Assembly: GCA_009774155.1 (NCBI GenBank) | Contig: VSNE01000157.1 | Location: 1 to 6,498, forward strand | Origin: Lachnospiraceae bacterium | GTDB lineage: Bacteria > Bacillota > Clostridia > Lachnospirales > Lachnospiraceae | Direction of reading: 5' to 3' | Length of the DNA stretch: 6,498 nt | Shown: one piece after another, positions 1-4,988 of the stretch | How positions within the stretch are numbered: position 1 is the first letter of the stretch | How the letters are laid out: every line of letters begins with the position of its first letter | Notes under the pieces: model-generated | What the model was told of the DNA's origin: nothing | Seen by the model: the letters and a program-made list of their open reading frames with translations, nothing else | The model's database searches: none | Translations under genes and position numbers: made by a program

Positions 1-596
1 GTATAAGTAATCTCGTAAATGGACATATACACATAGTTTACTCCCGCCTGTTTCATTGCTTCCCTCTGCTTCTTTGTTACCACAGTATAAGGATATATCC
101 CAAACATAAACGGAAAAAAAGAATAGATAAAATCCTGCTTATCATAAACCGGCATCTCCGGGAAAAATTTATCCAGACAATTCCTGACCTCTGACAGCGT
201 CTGCCCATAAACCACCTTGAAATCTGTCAGTCGTTCAATACGGCTGTTTTCTTCCATATCATAATGATTCATAGACAGGAGCTTCAACAGATTATGCCGC
301 TCCTCCAGAGAATGGGCCAACGCATCCGAAAACTCTGCAGAAGTCATTTTCTCATGCTCTGCCTGAATTTGCCTCAGTCTGTCAATCCATAGTTCATACT
401 CTCTTTGCAGCAGCGCCAAAAAGATTTCCTCTTTCGTCTGAAAATAATTGTAGATTGAAGTCCTGGTAAAGGATGTTGCATTTCCAATCTCTTTAAGGGT
501 AATCTCCTTAAAGCTCATGGTCCTGTACAGTTCCGCACAGGCTGTTATGATTTCTTCTTTTCTCGCTGCTGTCAGTTCTTCTGATCCCTTTGGCAT
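1..596 (-). CDS. TetR/AcrR-family transcriptional regulator (3' end outside window)
   Basis: I read this frame directly from the reverse strand. It opens with MPKGSEELTAARKEEI and stays open for 198 codons to the window edge. Residues 12-60 form a typical TetR DNA-binding domain: a helix around KEEIITACAELY, a helix-turn-helix (about 33-54) with KEIG, and the recognition-helix signature TSIYNYFQTKEEIF. The rest is a mostly helical ligand-binding domain with no recognisable subfamily, so the ligand is unknown. TetR proteins are usually 190-210 residues, so only a few C-terminal residues should be missing. The start is supported by AAGGAGG (603-609, reverse strand) six bases upstream. The stop codon of a decayed flavin reductase-like gene overlaps this ribosome binding site, which suggests the two once formed an operon. 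The regulator is probably autorepressed through the paired palindromes at 851-899. Family assignment is secure; the autoregulation is inferred. Confidence 0.93.
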   Translation of the reverse strand, partial: MPKGSEELTAARKEEIITACAELYRTMSFKEITLKEIGNATSFTRTSIYNYFQTKEEIFLALLQREYELWIDRLRQIQAEHEKMTSAEFSDALAHSLEERHNLLKLLSMNHYDMEENSRIERLTDFKVVYGQTLSEVRNCLDKFFPEMPVYDKQDFIYSFFPFMFGIYPYTVVTKKQREAMKQAGVNYVYMSIYEITY

Positions 597-607
597 CCTG
601 AACCTCC

Positions 608-849
608 TTATATACTTCCACTGTCCTTAAATGACAGACATTTTCCAATCACTTCGCCGGTTTTCAGGTATTCATAAGCCGGAAACTCAAACAGCACCGG
701 CTTCAATATCCGGCAGTCTATTTTCCCGGCTTCTCCTGTCTCATATCCAAACAGATTGCTTTTATCCGTTTTGCTCCGCTGACGGAACCTGAATAGTCCG
801 CCTGCGGCAAAATGCCCTCGTCCACAATATTGATAGAAGGCTTTTTATT
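608..849 (-). pseudogene. Remnant of a flavin reductase-like (flavoredoxin-type) gene
   Basis: Reverse-strand translation gives fragments resembling the FMN-binding flavin reductase family in two frames. The first reads INIVDEG...ADYSGSVSGAK, like the family's 'VN...VDYCGxVSGxK' stretch. A one-base loss in an A-run near 769-772 shifts the frame, which then continues KTDKSNLFGYETGEAG. Around 717-735 the sequence jumps straight to a family-like C-terminus, KIDCRILKPVLFEFPAYEYLKTGEVIG in two adjoining stretches, ending at the TAA at 608-610. The N-terminal part and roughly 50-60 central residues expected in an intact enzyme are absent, and no start codon with a ribosome binding site is present. 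An intact version would use NAD(P)H to reduce flavin or carry electrons. The stop sits 11 bases before the TetR start, consistent with a former two-gene operon. The match is by eye from family memory; the frameshift and deletion are inferred from it. Confidence 0.7.
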
Positions 850-879
850 CTGACACAGTGTCAGTATCAACATTATAAT
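850..879 (+). promoter_or_regulatory. Mirror-image promoter pointing rightwards
   Basis: CTGACA (850-855), an 18-base spacer and TATAAT (874-879) form a slightly weaker promoter on the plus strand. The -10 elements of the two strands overlap in the self-complementary ATTATAAT (872-879). No protein gene follows on this strand; the next signal is the terminator at 997-1033. It may be a real divergent promoter whose target gene has been lost, or a by-product of the symmetry. Confidence 0.5.
851..865. promoter_or_regulatory. Putative TetR operator, copy 1
   Basis: TGACACAGTGTCAGT contains the 13-bp palindrome TGACACAGTGTCA with a single central base. Its exact reverse complement (15 of 15 bases) recurs at 885-899. 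This copy lies between the expected minus-strand start site and the regulator side, and it also overlaps the -35 of the mirror promoter on the plus strand. Palindromes of this length next to a TetR gene are typical of TetR-family operators; binding by this particular regulator is inferred. Confidence 0.8.
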
Positions 880-900
880 CCGTTACTGACACTGTGTCAA
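872..900 (-). promoter_or_regulatory. Consensus promoter for the flavin reductase remnant and TetR gene
   Basis: On the reverse strand TTGACA (895-900) is followed by a 17-base spacer and TATAAT (872-877). Both hexamers match the primary sigma-factor consensus exactly, with optimal spacing. The transcript would start near 865 and run leftwards through the decayed reductase into the TetR gene. Palindromic operators cover the -35 and the start region, which suggests tight repression with strong induction. Confidence 0.88.
885..899. promoter_or_regulatory. Putative TetR operator, copy 2
   Basis: ACTGACACTGTGTCA contains the palindrome TGACACTGTGTCA (887-899) and is the perfect inverted partner of the copy at 851-865. 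It overlaps the TTGACA -35 element of the minus-strand promoter, so a bound repressor would block RNA polymerase there. The centres of the two palindromes (857 and 893) are 36 bp apart. Confidence 0.8.
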
Positions 901-996
901 TATATTTTTTTAAGGCTTTACCCTGCAAACGCAGAAATACCACACCTTCTTATGGCTGTACGCACTGCCTCTGTCCGGAGAAATTTTCTATAATAC

Positions 997-1033
997 AAAA
1001 GAGACAGACGCGGCTATCATCTGTCTCTTTTTT
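997..1033. terminator. Bidirectional intrinsic terminator
   Basis: AAAAGAGACAGA (997-1008) pairs perfectly with TCTGTCTCTTTT (1020-1031) across an 11-base loop. The plus strand ends in a run of six T (1028-1033); on the reverse strand the stem ends in TTTTGTATT. Read leftwards it would end the transcript of the WG-repeat lipoprotein gene, whose stop is about 65 bases away. Read rightwards it would end any transcript from the mirror promoter at 850-879. The bases from 1034 to 1097 show no gene. Confidence 0.85.
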
Positions 1034-1097
1034 CCGGCATACAGCTCTTTTATAATAAGCGATTCAAAGGTTAAAAATAATATGAAAAATTATATGT

Positions 1098-2249
1098 TCA
1101 TTCTTTACTGTACTTCGTAAATCCGCCAATATTCTGGTATTTAATATCAATAACCGTATTTCCATCTTCACGCACCGCGCCGCACAGGCCGTCCTTTTGA
1201 ACGAGAGCCAGAAGATTGGAACCAAAAGAGGCGGCGTAATCATAAACAGGTTCTATGACAATACTGCCGGTCTCATCCAAAAATCCCCATTTTCCATTTT
1301 CCGCCCGGAATACAGCCATGCCATTGTCCCCATAAGAAGAGATATAGGGATACGAGGGAGCCAGAACAATGGTGCCGCTTTCATCAATGATACCCGCCTG
1401 TCCGTCCAGCTTTACAATAGTCCGTCCATTGGAAAAGGAATACACAAGCTCATATTGCGGTTCAATGACAAACTGTCCGGATTCGTCAATAAATCCCCAC
1501 TTTCCGTTAAGCGTGACAGCGGCAAGCCCGTTCTCGGCAAAAGAAAAAGCTCCGTCAAAGAGAAAATCGATAACGATCTGTCCATTTTGATCGATAAAAC
1601 CATATTTCCCATCCGATTTGGCCATGGCAAAGCCATTGTCCGCAAACATTTCCAGATATTCATATTCCTGTGGGATCACATACTCTCCATTCCTGTCAAT
1701 GATACCATAGGTTCCGTTTTTGGCTACAAGAGCCAATCCGTCGTCGGTAAAAGGATCTACTGCATCATACTGGATATCCACGGCTATGTTGCCGGAACTG
1801 TCCATATATCCATACAGTGTATCCTGCATAACAACGGCCAGTCCGCAGGCAGTAAAATCCTGAATACCTGTATAGGCAGGTTTTACCGTATACTCTCCCT
1901 TTTCGTTAATCACCCCATAGAGCCCGTTTTTGCCGACAACCGCATAGCCGTTTGAGAATATGGAAGCATCGTCAAACTGCGGCTCAATGACAAAGAACCC
2001 TGATGTGTCGATAAAGCCATATTTTCCGTCTTTACAGGCATAGGCAAGCCCGTTGGAGCTGAAGCTTCCGCAGTCTTCAAACTGCGGCTTGATGACAATA
2101 TTACCATTTTCATCAATATAACCGCATAATCCGTCTTCCATAACAGGAGCGATCATGTCTGTCGTAATCACAGATGTCTGTCCGGAACATCCGGTCAGAA
2201 GGAGCATGCAGGTAAATATTGATATAATGAAACAGGACAGGAATCTCAT
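1098..2249 (-). CDS. WG (KWG)-repeat lipoprotein
   Basis: This 383-residue protein starts with a lipoprotein signal peptide: Arg2, a hydrophobic stretch (3-18), and the lipobox LLTGC with the lipidated cysteine at residue 21. After a short linker, residues 40-383 consist almost entirely of about ten tandem repeats of 34-36 residues. The pattern is G-x-[YW]-G-[FI]-[IL]-D-x-x-G-x-x-V-I-x-P-x-[YF], as in GKYGFIDTSGFFVIEPQFDD and GKWGFIDESG. This is the WG-repeat family; the Trp is often Tyr here. Such repeats are predicted to fold as beta-rich modules, and their function is mostly unknown. The lipobox places the protein on the outer face of the membrane, where it may bind partners or carbohydrate (inference). 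The start is set by GGAGG (2256-2260) six bases upstream. No convincing own promoter is visible, so it may be reached by transcription from deoC. I see no enzymatic motif. Confidence 0.93.
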   Translation of the reverse strand: MRFLSCFIISIFTCMLLLTGCSGQTSVITTDMIAPVMEDGLCGYIDENGNIVIKPQFEDCGSFSSNGLAYACKDGKYGFIDTSGFFVIEPQFDDASIFSNGYAVVGKNGLYGVINEKGEYTVKPAYTGIQDFTACGLAVVMQDTLYGYMDSSGNIAVDIQYDAVDPFTDDGLALVAKNGTYGIIDRNGEYVIPQEYEYLEMFADNGFAMAKSDGKYGFIDQNGQIVIDFLFDGAFSFAENGLAAVTLNGKWGFIDESGQFVIEPQYELVYSFSNGRTIVKLDGQAGIIDESGTIVLAPSYPYISSYGDNGMAVFRAENGKWGFLDETGSIVIEPVYDYAASFGSNLLALVQKDGLCGAVREDGNTVIDIKYQNIGGFTKYSKE

Positions 2250-2281
2250 GTTCTTCCTCCGAATAGAAAGGGTGTCTGAGA

Positions 2282-2321
2282 CAGGAATAGAAGCGCACCG
2301 TATGATGCACTTCTATTCCTG
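2282..2321. repeat. Perfect 12-bp inverted repeat between deoC and the lipoprotein gene
   Basis: CAGGAATAGAAG (2282-2293) and CTTCTATTCCTG (2310-2321) are exact reverse complements separated by 16 bases, with a further possible GCA/TGC pairing inside. On the reverse strand, the direction of both genes, no U-tract follows. On the plus strand TTTTTT comes 13 bases after the stem. It is therefore not a textbook terminator. It could be an attenuating or processing hairpin between deoC and the downstream lipoprotein gene. Confidence 0.6.
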
Positions 2322-2379
2322 ATGGCAGATTGGTTTTTTCCGGATGTGCAGCACCGGAACGATGGGGTATATTCAGGAA

Positions 2380-3021
2380 TCAGAGCAGAACGACTCCGTT
2401 TCCGGCCCCGATCCGGTCAGCGCCCGCTTTAAGAAGCGCGTCCGCATCTTCCGGAGTGCGGATGCCGCCGCTTGCCTTTACCTGCGCGCGATCTCCGACA
2501 GTCTTTCTCATAAGAGCCACATCAGCAACCGTGGCTCCGCCGGTGCTGAAGCCTGTGGATGTCTTAACAAAAGCAGCGCCTGCCTCTACAGAAAGCTCGC
2601 ATGCTTTCACCTTCTCCTCGTCAGTCAGAAGACAGGTTTCAATGATGACCTTGACAATCGCCGGTTTTGAAGCTTCCACAACTGCTTTGATATCTTCTCT
2701 TACCAGATCGTAATTCTTGTCTTTGATCGCACCGATATTGATGACCATATCTACTTCCCCGGCTCCGGCTTTTACCGCCTCTGAAGCTTCAAATGCCTTG
2801 GCAGAGGTAAGCATAGCGCCCAGGGGAAAGCCTACAACACAGCAGGTCGTTACATCAGACCCTTTTAACTCTTCCGCAACCAGCGGAACCTGGCAGGTGT
2901 TGACGCAGACGGAAGCAAATCCATATTCCTTTGCTTCTTTACAATATCTTTTCACCATTTCCGTGGTGGCGTCCGCCTTGAGCATGGTGTGGTCAATCGT
3001 CTTTGCTACATTCGTGTTCAT
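2380..3021 (-). CDS. deoC: Deoxyribose-phosphate aldolase (DERA), class I
   Basis: DeoC reversibly cleaves 2-deoxy-D-ribose 5-phosphate to glyceraldehyde 3-phosphate and acetaldehyde in the cytoplasm. The 213-residue length fits the short bacterial form. The TIM-barrel landmarks are in order: KTIDHTMLK (7-15), VCVN (38-41), VVGFPLGA (62-69), EVDMVINIGA with Asp91 (89-98), FVKTSTGF with the Schiff-base lysine Lys153 (151-158), and KASGGIR with Lys182 (182-188). The start MNTNVAKTID was chosen because AGGAGG (3031-3036) lies nine bases upstream. A longer frame opening at 3087 would begin at or before the predicted transcription start and spans the operator. The C-terminus reads RIGAGNGVVLL, whereas family members usually have a serine in 'RIGAS/TS' that helps hold the phosphate. 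The gene faces a sugar operon with its own LacI regulator and probably shares that control. Confidence 0.95.
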   Translation of the reverse strand: MNTNVAKTIDHTMLKADATTEMVKRYCKEAKEYGFASVCVNTCQVPLVAEELKGSDVTTCCVVGFPLGAMLTSAKAFEASEAVKAGAGEVDMVINIGAIKDKNYDLVREDIKAVVEASKPAIVKVIIETCLLTDEEKVKACELSVEAGAAFVKTSTGFSTGGATVADVALMRKTVGDRAQVKASGGIRTPEDADALLKAGADRIGAGNGVVLL

Positions 3022-3030
3022 TTGTTTTTT

Positions 3031-3036
3031 CCTCCT
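3031..3036 (-). promoter_or_regulatory. Ribosome binding site fixing the deoC start
   Basis: AGGAGG on the reverse strand, nine bases before the ATG at 3021. It supports the 213-residue product over an upstream in-frame ATG at 3087, which would add 22 residues unlike the family and has no comparable ribosome binding site. Confidence 0.88.
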
Positions 3037-3059
3037 AAATTTAACAACAGAAAACATTA

Positions 3060-3073
3060 TGCAACCGTTTGCA
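3060..3073. promoter_or_regulatory. LacI-type operator in the deoC leader
   Basis: TGCAACCGTTTGCA is a 14-bp near-perfect palindrome with the central CG typical of LacI-family sites (one mismatched pair). It starts 14 bases downstream of the deoC -10 element, so it covers the initial transcribed region. The related site at 3224-3237 in front of the LacI gene has the same right half, CGTTTGCA. A CcpA catabolite site is an alternative reading with about one mismatch to the consensus. Confidence 0.75.
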
Positions 3074-3087
3074 TTATTTACAAACAC

Positions 3088-3116
3088 ATCATACCATTTA
3101 ATTAATTGCTTGTAAA
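3088..3116 (-). promoter_or_regulatory. deoC promoter
   Basis: On the reverse strand TTTACA (3111-3116), a 17-base spacer and TATGAT (3088-3093) each match consensus at five of six positions. TGG directly before the -10 gives an extended -10 element. The start site would be near 3081, about 60 bases before the deoC ATG, leaving the operator at 3060-3073 inside the leader. Confidence 0.82.
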
Positions 3117-3176
3117 GGGTTAGTTCTTAAAAAATGTACCAAATACATAAAAGTTTTTTTATTTTAAAATATTTTA

Positions 3177-3205
3177 TTGACATATCGACATAATAATGGT
3201 ATTGT
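3177..3205 (+). promoter_or_regulatory. Promoter of the lacI-SIS-kinase-mutarotase operon
   Basis: TTGACA (3177-3182) is a perfect -35. After exactly 17 bases comes TATTGT (3200-3205), a weaker -10 helped by a preceding TGG extended element. Transcription would start near 3212, about 46 bases before the regulator's ATG. Together with the deoC promoter it forms a divergent control region, with the very AT-rich stretch 3121-3176 between the two -35 elements. Confidence 0.78.
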
Positions 3206-3223
3206 TTGTTCAAGATAACGAAA

Positions 3224-3237
3224 TGAAAGCGTTTGCA
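3224..3237. promoter_or_regulatory. LacI-type operator in the leader of the regulator's operon
   Basis: TGAAAGCGTTTGCA is a LacI-family palindrome (extended by A/T on either side, 3223-3238) that begins 18 bases after the -10 element. Its right half matches the deoC leader site. Placement just downstream of the start site fits repression by blocking initiation or clearance. It also differs from the CcpA catabolite-response consensus at only one position, so global carbon control cannot be excluded. Confidence 0.75.
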
Positions 3238-3257
3238 TAACATACGAGGACAGCAAA

Positions 3258-4385
3258 ATGACAATAAACGATATTGCAAAGCTTGCAAAGGTTTCGCCGT
3301 CAACGGTGTCAAGAGTATTGAATAATACCGGACTGGTAAAGGAAGAAACGAAACAGCGAATCCTTCAGATCGTTGAGGAAAGCAAATTTGTTCCCAATGC
3401 GTTTGCAAGGAGCCTGAGCAACGAACAGCTAATCAATAATGTAGGACTGATTGTTCCCAATATTGACAACCCTTTTTTTGCCACACTTGCAGAAGGAGTC
3501 AGCGCGGCGGCTGATGAATGCGGTTATAATTCGTTCCTGTTCAACACAAATGAGGATGTTAAAAAGGAACTGAGATTCCTGCAGACCTCTCAGGCACAAC
3601 GGCTTCGGGGACTTTTGATGGTTCCTGTGGTGGAAAACGATCTGGTGAACCTTTCCTATTTGACAAAGCTTCCGATTCCGGTTGTAATGATCGACCGGGA
3701 ATCCTACAACACAAATTATAAAACAAAATTTGACGGAGTATTTTCGGATGATGTGGAAGGCGCTTACAATGCAGTCGAGGCATTGATCCGGAACGGCCAT
3801 ACCAGGATCGCGCAGATCATGGGACCGCTTACCACAAAGCCGGGCCGGACACGTCTGGAAGGATACCGGCAGGCGCTGGAGGCGCATGGAATCCCCTACA
3901 GGGAAGAGTATGTGGTGGAAGGAAAATTCCAGAAAGAAGAATCCTATGAAGGAATGCAGAAGCTGATGAAGCTGAAGGAGCCGCCTACGGCTATCTTTGC
4001 GGCAAACAACCTGACAAGTATCGGCGTTTTGAAATATCTGAAGGAAAACAATCTCCGGCTGGGCAGGGATATTTCCATGGTTGGTTATGATGATATTGAA
4101 GTGCTGGAATATACAGATATGAATCTGTCTACCGTAAGCCGTCCTGTCCATAGAATGGGATATGATGCCATGATGCTTCTTCACGAACGGATCACACATA
4201 CCGATCACCGGAACGGAGCACGGAAAAGAATCTATCTGGGAGCGCAGCTAATCCTTCGGGGCTCCGAACGCATGTCAGCAAGAACGGCAGCGAAAAAGGA
4301 GTCTGAGAGGCAAAAAGGGCAGACGCATCAGAAACCGGAAAACAGAGAAGAGGAAGAAGAAAAAGATGTACAAAGAATTATATGA
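3258..4385 (+). CDS. LacI-family transcriptional regulator
   Basis: This 375-residue protein has the LacI/GalR layout. Residues 1-45 are the helix-turn-helix (MTINDIAKLAKVSPSTVSRV, recognition helix about 15-23). The hinge follows at about 46-55 (PNAFARSLS), then a type I periplasmic-binding-protein-like effector domain (about 62-335) with VGLIVPNIDNPFF, RNGHTRIAQIMG and VGYDDIE; Asp278 is at a usual effector-contact position. The start is supported by GAGGA (3246-3250), seven bases upstream. It heads a four-gene operon and has matching operators at its own and the deoC promoters, so it probably represses both until a sugar or sugar phosphate binds. The last ~40 residues (after LILRGSER) form an unusual, highly charged tail rich in Lys, Arg and Glu, beyond the usual family end at about 330-340. 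This tail overlaps the start of the next gene by 20 bases. Confidence 0.95.
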   Translation: MTINDIAKLAKVSPSTVSRVLNNTGLVKEETKQRILQIVEESKFVPNAFARSLSNEQLINNVGLIVPNIDNPFFATLAEGVSAAADECGYNSFLFNTNEDVKKELRFLQTSQAQRLRGLLMVPVVENDLVNLSYLTKLPIPVVMIDRESYNTNYKTKFDGVFSDDVEGAYNAVEALIRNGHTRIAQIMGPLTTKPGRTRLEGYRQALEAHGIPYREEYVVEGKFQKEESYEGMQKLMKLKEPPTAIFAANNLTSIGVLKYLKENNLRLGRDISMVGYDDIEVLEYTDMNLSTVSRPVHRMGYDAMMLLHERITHTDHRNGARKRIYLGAQLILRGSERMSARTAAKKESERQKGQTHQKPENREEEEEKDVQRII

Positions 4386-4923
4386 GTTAGTTTTGAATGA
4401 GCACCGGCAGGTATTTGAGGCACAGCCTCAGGAGGATCTGGAGGCTTTAATGAAGGCAATCAAAGAGGCTGAACGGGTATTTGTATTTGGAGCAGGCCGG
4501 GAAGGCATCGCGGCGCAGAGTTTTGCCATGCGGATCATGCATCTCGGAAAGGAGACCTTTTGGCTTCTGGATGATACGACTCCCGGGATGAAAGAGGGAG
4601 ATTTGTTTATGGCGGTAAATGGCTCCGGTAAGATCGGATACATTGATTACTTTCTGGACCAGGCGAAAAAGACGGGCGCGAAGATCGCTGTGATCACCGG
4701 AGCGCCCAAAGAACGTACTCCGTCGGAGGCGGACGTAAATGTGTTCGTTCCGGCCGCTGTGTACAAAGGGACAGATCCCAGAGTGGTGCCTTCCAGACAG
4801 CCTATGGGAAATCTGTATGAACAGCATTTGTTCCTGCTTTTTGACATCCTTGTGATGATCATGGAAAGGGATATGAAGTTAACGCATGAGCAGATGGAAT
4901 CCCGCCACAGGAATGTGGAATAG
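4366..4923 (+). CDS. SIS-domain sugar-phosphate isomerase, 6-phospho-3-hexuloisomerase (PHI/HxlB)-like
   Basis: The 185-residue protein is a single SIS domain of the size and plan of 6-phospho-3-hexuloisomerase, which interconverts 3-hexulose 6-phosphate and fructose 6-phosphate. Landmarks are VFVFGAGREGIAAQSFAMR (38-56), MHLGKETFWL (58-67), TTPGMKEGDL (71-80), NGSGK (85-89), QPMGNLYEQ with Glu152 (145-153) and the C-terminal MESRHRNVE with His181 (177-185), like the family's 'RHANLE' ending. Two phosphate-binding motifs depart from the family form: GRSG is GREG, and SGSGET is NGSGKI. No hexulose-phosphate synthase is present, so an ordinary ribulose-monophosphate role is doubtful. The ATG lies inside the tail of the regulator gene, with GGA-rich sequence (AGAGGA, 4349-4354) as its ribosome binding site, so translation is probably coupled. 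Family assignment is firm; the true substrate is not known. Confidence 0.88.
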   Translation: MYKELYELVLNEHRQVFEAQPQEDLEALMKAIKEAERVFVFGAGREGIAAQSFAMRIMHLGKETFWLLDDTTPGMKEGDLFMAVNGSGKIGYIDYFLDQAKKTGAKIAVITGAPKERTPSEADVNVFVPAAVYKGTDPRVVPSRQPMGNLYEQHLFLLFDILVMIMERDMKLTHEQMESRHRNVE

Positions 4924-4975
4924 GGGTATTACATACGAAAGTAGGGCAGAATTTGCTTTATTTTAATAAATATGC

Positions 4976-4983
4976 AAAGGGGA
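4976..4983 (+). promoter_or_regulatory. Ribosome binding site fixing the kinase start
   Basis: AAAGGGGA ends five bases before ATG at 4989. It supports that ATG over the in-frame TTG at 4953, which would add 12 residues ahead of the conserved first strand. Confidence 0.75.
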
Positions 4984-4988
4984 ATAGT

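Noticed and set aside
924..933. TGCAAACGCA as a third LacI-type operator
   Set aside because: Only the left half fits; the right side (CAGAAA) breaks the palindrome and no fitting promoter is adjacent.
954..995. 13-codon frame MAVRTASVRRNFL between the mirror promoter and terminator
   Set aside because: No ribosome binding site lies ahead of the ATG and nothing supports a leader peptide, so it was not annotated as a gene.
1197..1955. Long plus-strand open frame (252 residues) opposite the lipoprotein gene
   Set aside because: It is antisense to a clear signal-peptide and WG-repeat protein. Its translation has no family features and its apparent regularity mirrors the repeats; no ribosome binding site precedes it.
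2282..2321. Inverted repeat as the deoC intrinsic terminator
   Set aside because: No U-tract follows on the deoC strand and the T-run on the other strand is 13 bases away, so it is listed as a repeat instead.
2330..2713. Plus-strand open frames opposite deoC
   Set aside because: They are shadows of the DeoC coding sequence; the DeoC catalytic motifs on the other strand are unmistakable.
3429..4208. Minus-strand open frame (259 residues) across the LacI gene
   Set aside because: It lies antisense within the conserved effector domain, has low-complexity His/Cys-rich composition and no start signals.
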